Below are positions 14,402-21,509 of a stretch of 27,172 nt of DNA, in pieces. Origin of the DNA: a virus. The position numbers and the translations under genes are program-made. The DNA lies in the IMG/VR virus record IMGVR_UViG_3300010397_000080, positions 1-27,172 of that record; one strand, 5' to 3'. The notes under the pieces are model-generated. The model was not told where the DNA came from. It saw only the letters and a program-made list of their open reading frames with translations, and made no database searches. How positions within the stretch are numbered: the first letter of the stretch is position 1; each line of letters opens with the position of its first letter.

Positions 14402-14430
14402 CGGCCCACCCCCGGGATGGGGGCGGGCCG
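14402..14430 (-). terminator. Hairpin after the major capsid gene
   Basis: A 12-bp stem with a 5-nt loop follows the capsid stop codon by 12 bp. One position is A opposite C on the plus strand but becomes a U-G pair in minus-strand RNA, so the stem is complete only in the transcribed strand. No U-tract follows. It may be an attenuating terminator or an RNA-stability element that lowers expression of downstream genes relative to capsid. Confidence 0.7.
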
Positions 14431-14442
14431 TCAGGGGATCGA

Positions 14443-16725
14443 TCAGGTGAGGCCCTTGTAGAAGCCGCGGTGGTCCAGGGCGGTGCCGCTGTAGATGTGG
14501 CGGATCTTGAAACTCAGAACATCCGCGTTCCACATCGAGCCGACCGACTGGTCGGACTGGGTGAAGATCTCCGGCTCCTGGCGACCCTGGTAGAAGCCGA
14601 TCTCGATGGTCGGGGTCATGTTCGGGTCGGCGACCAGCACCCACTCGGTGGCCGCGGTGTAGTACGGCACCAGGATGGGCGTGAGGCCCTGCGCCGAGTT
14701 GATGTTCGGGCTGTCCGAAGCCGACGCCGGAGTCGACGGGATCGCCACGGCGGAGGTGCACAGCTGCCAGGCCAATTCCTCGAGTTCGTTCGGCACCACC
14801 AGGTAGCGCGGCTGCAGGCCGAGGATCTCGGAGGTGTCACCGTAGGCGGCCTGGTCGCGCATCTTGCGCCGGCCCACGCCCAGCGTGGTCTGGGTCAGGG
14901 TCGCACCGGACGCGTCGTAGTTGTTGTGGTTGGTGTGGAACAGCACCGTCGAGTCGTAAGTGCAGGTCACGCCGGTCGAGGTGAGCATGTCCCACACGAA
15001 CCGGTACAGGGTCTGCGCGGCGGTGCGGCCCAGCCGCACGGGGATCTTCGAGATGACCCGACGGTCGTCGTTGGCGATGGTCTCCATCGTGAGGTCCTCG
15101 GTGCCGCCCCGCTTCGTGATCGCGTAGGTGGCTTCCTCGTCCGGCGGGGTCGTCAGCGGCTGGTACGGCGAGCCCTGCGTCACCGCGGGGAGCGTGCCGT
15201 AACCGCCGATGCGGCCGACCCGCTGGGTGCGGAAGTCCTCGACGGGCTGGATGTCGGAGACGATCTGCCGCCACGTCTGCAGGTTGGGCAGCCCGTACTC
15301 GGCCACGACCCGCCGAGTGACCGAGTCGCCGAGCAGTTCGGCCCACGTCGAGGTCGTCGCGGACTCCGTGGTCCGCTCGCCCGAGTCGTAGGCGCGGGTG
15401 CCGATCGACTCCCGCAGGATCTGGCGGTTCACGTCCTCGGTGCCGAGCGCGTTGCCCCGGTACCCGGTGATGTCCATCCACGCCGACCGGAAGGACCGGT
15501 AGCCGTTGTTGAAGTCGCCGGCGAAGAACTTGTCGAGGCCCTCGAGCTTCTTGTCCCGCGACTCACGGGTGACGCCCTCGCCGAAGCGGGGCGCGAGGCC
15601 GGCCCGCTCCTCGGCGGCCAGGCCGTCCTTGTAGGTCGCCACCCACACGTCGATGTCGGCCTCGGTGAACCGGTCCGGCAGCGCGGCCTCCAGGAGGCGC
15701 TTGTTCAGACCGGCGTCCTCGGCCTTGGTCTGGATCATCATGCGGCCGAGGAACGAGGTCTTCAGCAGACCTCCCTCGGTGACGCGACCCTCGACGACCC
15801 GCTCGGACGGGATGGTGGACTCGGTGCTCCGGCTCAGACCAGCCGCCGCGAGCTGCGCGGGCGTGAGGTTCTGCAGCGCGGCGAGCAGTTCAGTAGCCTG
15901 CACTTCGCTCTCCTGGGTGTGTACGGCCCCCGTGGGGGTTGTCTCGATGCCGCCCTGGACCACGCGGACGGCCTGGCCGCCGGCGGACGGGTCGGCCACA
16001 ACATCGGCGGACTGGACGGCGGTGATCGCCACGGCTTCGCGGGTGCGGCGCCCGCCCTCGGGCCGGCCGGGCTTGAAGTTCGCCATCACGTCGTGGGAGA
16101 TCCCGACTAGCGACGGCAGTCCGGCGGCCTGGTTGACGATGGTGGCGTCCAGCGCCTCGGCGGTGTGCCGGGCCGAGGGCAGCAGGTGCAGATCGCCGTA
16201 CAGGCCGTCGGCGGTGGCTTCGACGTTGCGATACGACCCGACCAGTCCGGTCAGGGTGGACGACTGGAGCTCGGCCGCGGACCGGTGGTGGTCGTACGCC
16301 TTCGCCCCGTCGTAGAGCGGCGCCGCGGCGCGCATGACGGCTTCGGTGTAGTGGTTGCCGTTGCGGCTAGTGCCGTACTTGAGGATCTGCACCCGGAAGA
16401 CTCGGCCGCCGTTGCTGTCGACGCCCTTCGCCTCCAGCACCCGCCCTTCGACGGTCTCGACGGACTCGGTGACCCGCATCCCCGGGTTGGCCGCAACGTA
16501 CGCCTCGGCGGCCTGCTGGACGGCCATGGCGAACGCCGGGTCGTCCGGGTCGGCATCGACCAGCGGGTCCAGCATGCCGAGGAAGGCGAACCCCTCGGCG
16601 GTGGTCTGGTCGATCAGCGCCTCGACGTCAGCGCCGTGACGGTCGGCGGATTCCTCCAGGGCCTCACGGACGGCGGCCGCCCATGCGACCGCGAGGTCGG
16701 TGTCTTCGTCCGTGGCTGTGGACAC
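14443..16725 (-). CDS. Prohead protease-major capsid protein fusion
   Basis: At 760 aa the protein is far longer than a normal capsid subunit. Residues about 1-80 are acidic and helical. Residues about 95-255 look like a prohead protease: KYGTSRNGNHYTEAVM, AYDHHRS (His 146/147), GISHDV (Ser 210) and VVADPSAGG are signature-like segments, giving a candidate His-Ser catalytic pair. A Gln/Ala-rich linker (about 255-320) may act as scaffold. From about 320 (TSFLGRMMIQTKAEDAG) to the end lies a capsid-type region with FLFHTNHNNYDASGA-like elements near the middle and a conserved-looking VPNELEELAWQLCTSA. Self-cleavage during prohead maturation would release the shell subunit. A GTG is preceded by GGAGG at good spacing. 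No separate scaffold or protease gene is present, which fits the fusion. Confidence 0.82.
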   Translation of the reverse strand: MSTATDEDTDLAVAWAAAVREALEESADRHGADVEALIDQTTAEGFAFLGMLDPLVDADPDDPAFAMAVQQAAEAYVAANPGMRVTESVETVEGRVLEAKGVDSNGGRVFRVQILKYGTSRNGNHYTEAVMRAAAPLYDGAKAYDHHRSAAELQSSTLTGLVGSYRNVEATADGLYGDLHLLPSARHTAEALDATIVNQAAGLPSLVGISHDVMANFKPGRPEGGRRTREAVAITAVQSADVVADPSAGGQAVRVVQGGIETTPTGAVHTQESEVQATELLAALQNLTPAQLAAAGLSRSTESTIPSERVVEGRVTEGGLLKTSFLGRMMIQTKAEDAGLNKRLLEAALPDRFTEADIDVWVATYKDGLAAEERAGLAPRFGEGVTRESRDKKLEGLDKFFAGDFNNGYRSFRSAWMDITGYRGNALGTEDVNRQILRESIGTRAYDSGERTTESATTSTWAELLGDSVTRRVVAEYGLPNLQTWRQIVSDIQPVEDFRTQRVGRIGGYGTLPAVTQGSPYQPLTTPPDEEATYAITKRGGTEDLTMETIANDDRRVISKIPVRLGRTAAQTLYRFVWDMLTSTGVTCTYDSTVLFHTNHNNYDASGATLTQTTLGVGRRKMRDQAAYGDTSEILGLQPRYLVVPNELEELAWQLCTSAVAIPSTPASASDSPNINSAQGLTPILVPYYTAATEWVLVADPNMTPTIEIGFYQGRQEPEIFTQSDQSVGSMWNADVLSFKIRHIYSGTALDHRGFYKGLT

Positions 16726-16750
16726 GGTCTACCTCCGGGCATGGTGACGG

Positions 16751-16769
16751 ACCGTCCGGTGAGGACGGT
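16751..16769 (-). promoter_or_regulatory. Small hairpin in the leader of the capsid gene
   Basis: ACCGTCC/GGACGGT forms a perfect 7-bp stem with a 5-nt loop, 25 bp upstream of the protease-capsid start and between it and the 848-aa gene. It may protect the highly expressed capsid message or partly end upstream transcription. The function is inferred. Confidence 0.4.
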
Positions 16770-16784
16770 TGGAACGGGGATGAG

Positions 16785-19331
16785 TCAGAGGCCGCCGGTA
16801 CGCCGACGGGAGTCGGCGAGCAGCGTCTGTGCGATGTGCAGTCGACGAGCAGCCGCCGTGCGAGCGGTGGGCGGCAGTTGGACGTTGAGCTCGTTCCGTG
16901 CGAGCGCCGGGAGGTCGGAGGCTTTCACGCTCGCCAACTCCTCCAGGATGGCCCGCTCGCTCGACATGTGGCGGACCAACGACGCCACGTCCGACAGCGA
17001 CCTCGGTGCCGCCTTCGGTGCCGCCTTGGCCCTGGTCATCTTCGCTACAGCAGGAGATGAGGAGGGCGCGGACGGGGAGGACGAGCCGAAATGCGACTCC
17101 ATGTGGCCCACGGTGTCCTGAGGCGTGACGTGGGGCTCGATCATGATGAGGTGACGGTCCTGGTTGCCGATGCTCAGCGCCGCATCGCGGTCGACCGGCC
17201 TTAGCGTCTTCTGGTTGGACTCGGGAACGATCTGAACGCCGTGCCGACCGGCCGTCATCCGGATGAGAGTCCGATCGAGTTGCTCGCGGCTGACATCAGG
17301 CATCTCGGCGCGAAGGTCAGCGAGGCTGACCATGGAGCCCGGCCGGCGCTCCAGCTTCCGTGTCGCCGCGTGCACCCGTTCGACAATCTGGGCCTCGGAG
17401 TGCGTCCCGGCCGGTGGTGCCTTCGGTGCGCTCGCCGCCTTCGCCTGCCTGATCGCCGGTGACTCCACACCCTGCGCCCGGAGTGCGGCCTTGACCTCGG
17501 AGGCGGACATCGTCCGGGCCTCCGGGCCGAGGTACTCCTCGCCGAGGGACTTCAGGGAGTGTGACTGCATGTCGTCGAGGCCGTCAGCGTGGGGCGCGGA
17601 CGGGGAGTGGCCGGGTGTGGCCGCGTGACCCTCGGCATGGTCAGCAGCCGGGGCGCCGGGCCGGAACGGTCGGTCGGCGTTCCACCGGCCACTCAAGATG
17701 CTGGTGTGATCCACCCGCGTCCCGACCGTGGCCTCGACGAGCGCGTCGCGCAACTCCGTCTTGTTCAGCCGGGTTGTGCTGACGGAGAGTCCCTTCGCGG
17801 CGGTCTTGAGTTGGTCGACCGACAAGCCCTCCAGTGCTGCCCGACCCTCTTCGCGGGACTGCGCCGACGCGAGCCGGGAGTGGACGTCAGCGACGTCGAA
17901 CGGCGCTGCCGCTGCTTTCCCTCGCGCCATCTTCGCTGCTGCGGGGGAAGCCTTGGCGGCCTTCTTCGCGTCACGGGCAGCGGTCCGCTCGGCGTTGAGT
18001 TGCCGGGTGAACTCGATGGCCGGAGAGGCACCGCGACCACGGCCACCGGCTGACCGGCCCATCGATGACGCCATGTCCTGGATGGCGAAGGAGGCCATCA
18101 CCTGCTGGACCCCATCAACAGCCTGAGCATCGGTCAGTTGCCCAGACGCGATCCGCTCCCGGATCCCAGCGAGCATCTCGCGTGGAGAGCCTCGGCCAAG
18201 GGCGCGCTCGTCGAAGCCGGGCACCGACTCGCCACGCTTCAGGGCGTCGTCCAAGAACGCGAGTTCGGCCTGCTGCTTGGCGGAGACCTTGCCGCTGCCG
18301 GCCTTCTTCGCTCCCGTGGGTACGAGCGAGTCGACCTGTTCGGGGGTCATGCCCATGGCCTTGAGTCGGGACCGCTTCTCCGCGTCGGTCAGGGCAGGGT
18401 CGGTCGCTATAGCCTCAGCTCTCGGAGACGCTGACTTCGATGGAGGAAGTGCCTTCTTGCCGACGCCGCCGAACCGTTCGTTGTCGGTCCGTTCGGATCG
18501 AGGGATCGCAGGCGCCGTCTTCGGTGCAGACTTGGTGGCTTGCAGTGGCTTGGGGGCGCCAACCTGCGAACCGCGAATCGCCTCGTCGCCACCGGCAGCA
18601 CGGAACGCTTGTTCGTGGCTCAGGCCCGAGTCACGGCCGAACGAGTACCGGTCGGTCTGCGCGCGGGTGAGCTTCTCCACATCGTTGAAGTCCGCCGGGG
18701 TCATCGACCAGTCCGATGCCTGTAGGGCATCCACGTGGGACTGGGCGGCGGCGATGTGGTCACCCTGGGCCGCGCGCATCGCATCCGCTGCAGTGCGGGA
18801 GTCGACCCGGCCGGCCGCAACCTCGTCGGCGAGGTGCTGGCGGAACTGGTCCTGGGGTGTCGCGGCACGAGCGGCGGCCATCTTCCGCGCGGCCGGGGAA
18901 GTGGCCAGCGGGTGCGCGTCGAACGACCGTGCCGGGTCGTGGATCGGGTCCGTCACCGACTGCTGCGGGCGGACCTCATGCGTGCCGTCGTCCCAGTGGA
19001 CGCGCATCGTTCCGGCGGCGTGGTCCACCGTGGCGACGGTGCCGAGGCGGCGCTCGTCGCGGGTGTCGACGACCCGGTCATCCGGGCGCGGCCTGCGGGA
19101 GGGCAGGTGCAACGAGGCCACCGAGCCACCAGCAGTCACCGAACGGCCCATGGAGCGGCGGATGTCGGATGCGGTCCGGCCGTCTTCCAGGTGACGGGCC
19201 GCGTCCTCGTGACCGGCGCTCCGCAGCGAAGAGATCACTGCGCCCAGCAGCGTCCAACGGCCGTGGTCGTCGCGGGGCTGGGACGGGTCGAACCTCTCGG
19301 CGATCCGGAACATCTCGGCGGCACGCGACAC
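16785..19331 (-). CDS. Large modular protein of unknown function, candidate internal virion protein
   Basis: This 848-aa gene lies between portal and capsid. Visible modules: an N-terminal motif RAAEMFRIAERFD with QPRDDHGRWT (residues 3-27); a KOW/Tudor-like beta segment (about 84-122, DDRVVDTRDERRLGTVATV...MRVHWDDGTHEV); helical regions (about 160-255 and 300-425); a SAP/Rho-N-like segment (about 495-545, LEGLSVDQLKTAAKGLSV...LRDALVEATVGTRVD); a winged-helix-like segment (about 645-732, with VSLADLRAEMP, VPESNQKTL and ALSIGNQDRHLIMIE); and a second SAP-like C-terminal segment (about 780-840). Basic Ala/Pro/Lys linkers with SPA..K motifs separate them. Each module type is linked to nucleic-acid binding. 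No toxin, nuclease or MuF motif was recognised. I infer a DNA-associated head protein or one ejected with the genome. A GTG is preceded by AGGGGAG. Confidence 0.6.
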   Translation of the reverse strand: MSRAAEMFRIAERFDPSQPRDDHGRWTLLGAVISSLRSAGHEDAARHLEDGRTASDIRRSMGRSVTAGGSVASLHLPSRRPRPDDRVVDTRDERRLGTVATVDHAAGTMRVHWDDGTHEVRPQQSVTDPIHDPARSFDAHPLATSPAARKMAAARAATPQDQFRQHLADEVAAGRVDSRTAADAMRAAQGDHIAAAQSHVDALQASDWSMTPADFNDVEKLTRAQTDRYSFGRDSGLSHEQAFRAAGGDEAIRGSQVGAPKPLQATKSAPKTAPAIPRSERTDNERFGGVGKKALPPSKSASPRAEAIATDPALTDAEKRSRLKAMGMTPEQVDSLVPTGAKKAGSGKVSAKQQAELAFLDDALKRGESVPGFDERALGRGSPREMLAGIRERIASGQLTDAQAVDGVQQVMASFAIQDMASSMGRSAGGRGRGASPAIEFTRQLNAERTAARDAKKAAKASPAAAKMARGKAAAAPFDVADVHSRLASAQSREEGRAALEGLSVDQLKTAAKGLSVSTTRLNKTELRDALVEATVGTRVDHTSILSGRWNADRPFRPGAPAADHAEGHAATPGHSPSAPHADGLDDMQSHSLKSLGEEYLGPEARTMSASEVKAALRAQGVESPAIRQAKAASAPKAPPAGTHSEAQIVERVHAATRKLERRPGSMVSLADLRAEMPDVSREQLDRTLIRMTAGRHGVQIVPESNQKTLRPVDRDAALSIGNQDRHLIMIEPHVTPQDTVGHMESHFGSSSPSAPSSSPAVAKMTRAKAAPKAAPRSLSDVASLVRHMSSERAILEELASVKASDLPALARNELNVQLPPTARTAAARRLHIAQTLLADSRRRTGGL

Positions 19332-19346
19332 GTCAGCTCCCCTACA

Positions 19347-19625
19347 TCAGCCCGGGCCCACGACGTGGCCGCGGGGAGGTTTGCCGTGCGTGACCCGATT
19401 CAGATCGCTGCCAGCGGTGAAGTGGAAGACGTCCTCGAACCACGCGGAGGCGGCGAGCTTGGCGCGCTCCTCGTCCATGTGCTTCAGGAGGTGGTGGTAG
19501 AGCGTCGTCCACGGGTGGTCGGACTTGACCCACTTCGCCAAGCCCTCGGGCGAGCGGGTCCAGTAGTGGTGGAGCTGCTCGCGGTCGAACGCCTCAGCCA
19601 GGCGCATCAGGTCGACGGCGCGCAC
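19347..19625 (-). CDS. 92-aa protein sharing an N-terminal motif with the 848-aa protein
   Basis: The 92-aa product begins MRAVDLMRLAEAFDREQ, which aligns with RAAEMFRIAERFDPSQ at the start of the next gene: Arg, Ala, Arg, Ala-Glu, Phe-Asp and Gln are identical. The rest is His/Trp-rich (LHHYWTRSPEGLAKWVKSD, then a helix with LYHHLLKHMDEERAKL). No known domain was recognised. It lies 3 bp after the portal stop and 15 bp before the 848-aa gene, so the three are almost certainly co-translated. It may be packaged in the head by the same signal as its neighbour; that is inference. Confidence 0.55.
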   Translation of the reverse strand: MRAVDLMRLAEAFDREQLHHYWTRSPEGLAKWVKSDHPWTTLYHHLLKHMDEERAKLAASAWFEDVFHFTAGSDLNRVTHGKPPRGHVVGPG

Positions 19626-19628
19626 GCC

Positions 19629-21074
19629 CTACTTCGCCACCTTCAGCCGGGTCTTCGCGGAGTCCTCAACGTGGGTGGCGATGTCGTCGACCTGCGCCGT
19701 GCCCTTGCCCAACTCGGCCTTCCACGGCACGCCCATGAAGCCCTCCCACGCCTTCTCGGCCGCCACCGCGACCGCGTCATCGGACAGGGCGCCGATCTGG
19801 CGGAGCTTCTCCAGGCCGGTGGACAGGTTGAGCAGCACCTGCGCGGTGAACTGCGCGTCCGCCGCGGCCACCTCCGGGCCGGTGACGGTGACGGTCATCG
19901 CGGCCGGCATCTCGGACTCTTCGCCGGTCTTCGGGTCCTTCACCGTCACGGTGTCCGGTAGGCGCTTCGCCGCGACGGCGCGGTCGACGGCGAAGCGGCA
20001 CAGCTCCGTCATCTGCTCCAGCCACACCCGCTGCACCGCGCCCACCCGACGGCGAACCGGCTCGGCCATGGTCTGGCTGGTGGCGCGGTTCGCGTCCTCC
20101 GGGTCGGCCAGCCACGTCTTAGCAAGACCCGACCCGCCGGCCACCGACGTGAGGACGGTGGAGGCGGTCTTCGCGTCCTCCTCGGCGCCCGAGGTCACCT
20201 GCAGTGGCTTCCACTCCACCGACTGGTTGTGCACCTCGATCGACCCGGACGGCGGCAGGGTCCGGCCGCCGCGGCCCGCGATGTACGCGGCCACCGCCGA
20301 ACCGGAGCCGTCGTCCTGCACGGTCACGTCGTAGGCGGCGTAGCGGGCGAGCTCGGTGCGGTCGATCAGGTTGGACAGGACGACGTCGTAGTTGTCCAGC
20401 CAGTCCAGGATCGAGTTGATGAACGGCACCCCGCGGATATCGGTCACGACCGCCCGCCAGGGCGCCCAGAACGCCGCCTGGCCCTCGCGTAGACCGGTCT
20501 CGTCGTTGACCTGCATCAGCGCCAGGACCTCGTTCTCGCCCTCGCTGGTGCGCGACGGCGGCAACGTGATCGACTTCAACCACAGCGGGTTCCCGCGGTC
20601 GGTCTGCACCGAGATGATCGCCGCCGGCTCGATCGGGCAGAACCGCACCACACCCGAGGACTCGCCCTGCATCAACTCCAGGACGGTCTCGCCGAGGAGC
20701 ATCTGTGACCGCAGCAGGATGTCCTGGATGGCGCCGAGCCTGTTCTTCGGGTCGTTCCAGAACTCGTCGACGACCTCGCGGACCTTCTTGTCCGTAACCG
20801 TAGGAGATACCCCGGAGTCACCGACGCAAAACGACGTGAACGTATCGAGGACCGCGGTGCACATCGGGTTCATCCGGTACGACGTCACTGCGTAGTCGCG
20901 GGCCTTCTCCCGGGTCCACGGCGGCACCTCGCGGCGGAAGTTCCCACCCGCACGGCGGTAGCCGGTGTCGCCGTCGATCGGGTCGACCCCGTACAGGCCG
21001 ATGCCGCCGCCGGATGCGACCACCTGCTGCGGGGTGGCCTCGACGACTCGGCGAGGGGCGAAGAGGGCGCGCAC
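19629..21074 (-). CDS. Portal protein
   Basis: The 481-aa protein follows the large terminase and two tiny genes. It has the usual portal layout: a flexible N-terminus, helices with TREKARDYAVTSYRMNPMC, a wing region with QMLLGETVLELM, a beta region with IEPAAIISVQTDRGNPLWLK, and a long helical stem with SILDWLDNYDVVLSNLIDR. A section with RATSQTMAEPVRRRVGAVQRVWLEQM precedes the helical C-terminus. This is the dodecameric ring at one capsid vertex through which terminase packages DNA and to which the tail joins. Length is normal for siphovirus portals. The GTG at 21074 follows AGGGGGTAGC. Confidence 0.85.
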   Translation of the reverse strand: MRALFAPRRVVEATPQQVVASGGGIGLYGVDPIDGDTGYRRAGGNFRREVPPWTREKARDYAVTSYRMNPMCTAVLDTFTSFCVGDSGVSPTVTDKKVREVVDEFWNDPKNRLGAIQDILLRSQMLLGETVLELMQGESSGVVRFCPIEPAAIISVQTDRGNPLWLKSITLPPSRTSEGENEVLALMQVNDETGLREGQAAFWAPWRAVVTDIRGVPFINSILDWLDNYDVVLSNLIDRTELARYAAYDVTVQDDGSGSAVAAYIAGRGGRTLPPSGSIEVHNQSVEWKPLQVTSGAEEDAKTASTVLTSVAGGSGLAKTWLADPEDANRATSQTMAEPVRRRVGAVQRVWLEQMTELCRFAVDRAVAAKRLPDTVTVKDPKTGEESEMPAAMTVTVTGPEVAAADAQFTAQVLLNLSTGLEKLRQIGALSDDAVAVAAEKAWEGFMGVPWKAELGKGTAQVDDIATHVEDSAKTRLKVAK

Positions 21075-21075
21075 G

Positions 21076-21273
21076 CTACCCCCTCACCAGTTCCGTTGTG
21101 ACCCACGGGATGTCGATCGACACATAGGCCGAGGTGAGCACCGAGACCGGCGGCCGAGGGGGCGGCCCGTCGGCGAGCGCCCACTGTTGGTTGAGCCAAT
21201 CCACGTCCGGGCTGAGGGCCGCGAGTAGGCCGCGCCAGTCCGACTCATCGGGAGGCAGCCAGCCGTACCGCAC
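21076..21273 (-). CDS. Small unknown protein between terminase and portal
   Basis: The 65-aa product has PPDESDWRGLLAALSPDVDW followed by a Trp- and Pro-rich centre and a beta-like end (SVLTSAYVSIDIPWVTTEL). It has no membrane segment, Cys pair or known motif. It is tightly packed: its GTG is 4 bp after the upstream stop and its own stop is 1 bp before the portal start. Tight packing and minus-strand direction support it as a real gene. The function is unknown; a head-assembly accessory is possible. Confidence 0.5.
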   Translation of the reverse strand: MRYGWLPPDESDWRGLLAALSPDVDWLNQQWALADGPPPRPPVSVLTSAYVSIDIPWVTTELVRG

Positions 21274-21277
21274 CGAC

Positions 21278-21508
21278 CTAGGGCGCCTTCTTGAGCGGCG
21301 TCACGGCGGCCGGCTTCGCCTCGGCGGGGAACGACATCACGACCGCGAGGATCGTGGCGAACACCCCGCCCAGGCCCACGCCCCAGCGCCAGTCGGTCAG
21401 GAACGCCAGCGCCAGGCAGATCGCCGTCAGACCAAGGAGACCCAGCACGTTCGGGAGGAGGTTCGTGGTCCAGGCCGGGATGCGGATCGAGATGGTCTTG
21501 CCGGCCAT
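21278..21508 (-). CDS. Small two-span membrane protein in the head operon
   Basis: The 76-aa protein has a short amphipathic start (MAGKTISIRIPAWTTN), two hydrophobic segments (about residues 17-38 and 42-60) separated by a Trp-Arg-Trp turn, and a basic C-terminus ending PLKKAP. The ATG lies 1 bp after the terminase stop and is preceded by GGGAGG. A membrane protein here is unexpected in a packaging cluster, but small membrane genes after terminase do occur in actinobacteriophages. It could act in superinfection exclusion or simply be an accessory gene; the function is unknown. Confidence 0.55.
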   Translation of the reverse strand: MAGKTISIRIPAWTTNLLPNVLGLLGLTAICLALAFLTDWRWGVGLGGVFATILAVVMSFPAEAKPAAVTPLKKAP

Positions 21509-21509
21509 G

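Noticed and set aside
12695-14461. 588-codon plus-strand frame
   Set aside because: It is antisense to the adaptor and small virion genes, which have coherent overlaps and ribosome binding sites.
14386-16110. 574-codon plus-strand frame
   Set aside because: It is antisense to the protease-capsid gene; rich in Gly, Arg and Val with no recognisable fold.
16785-19331. MuF-type toxin or ADP-ribosyltransferase reading of the 848-aa protein
   Set aside because: The QPRDDHGRWT motif is often seen in such phage proteins, but no MuF fold, ART motif or toxin-like C-terminus could be identified by eye.
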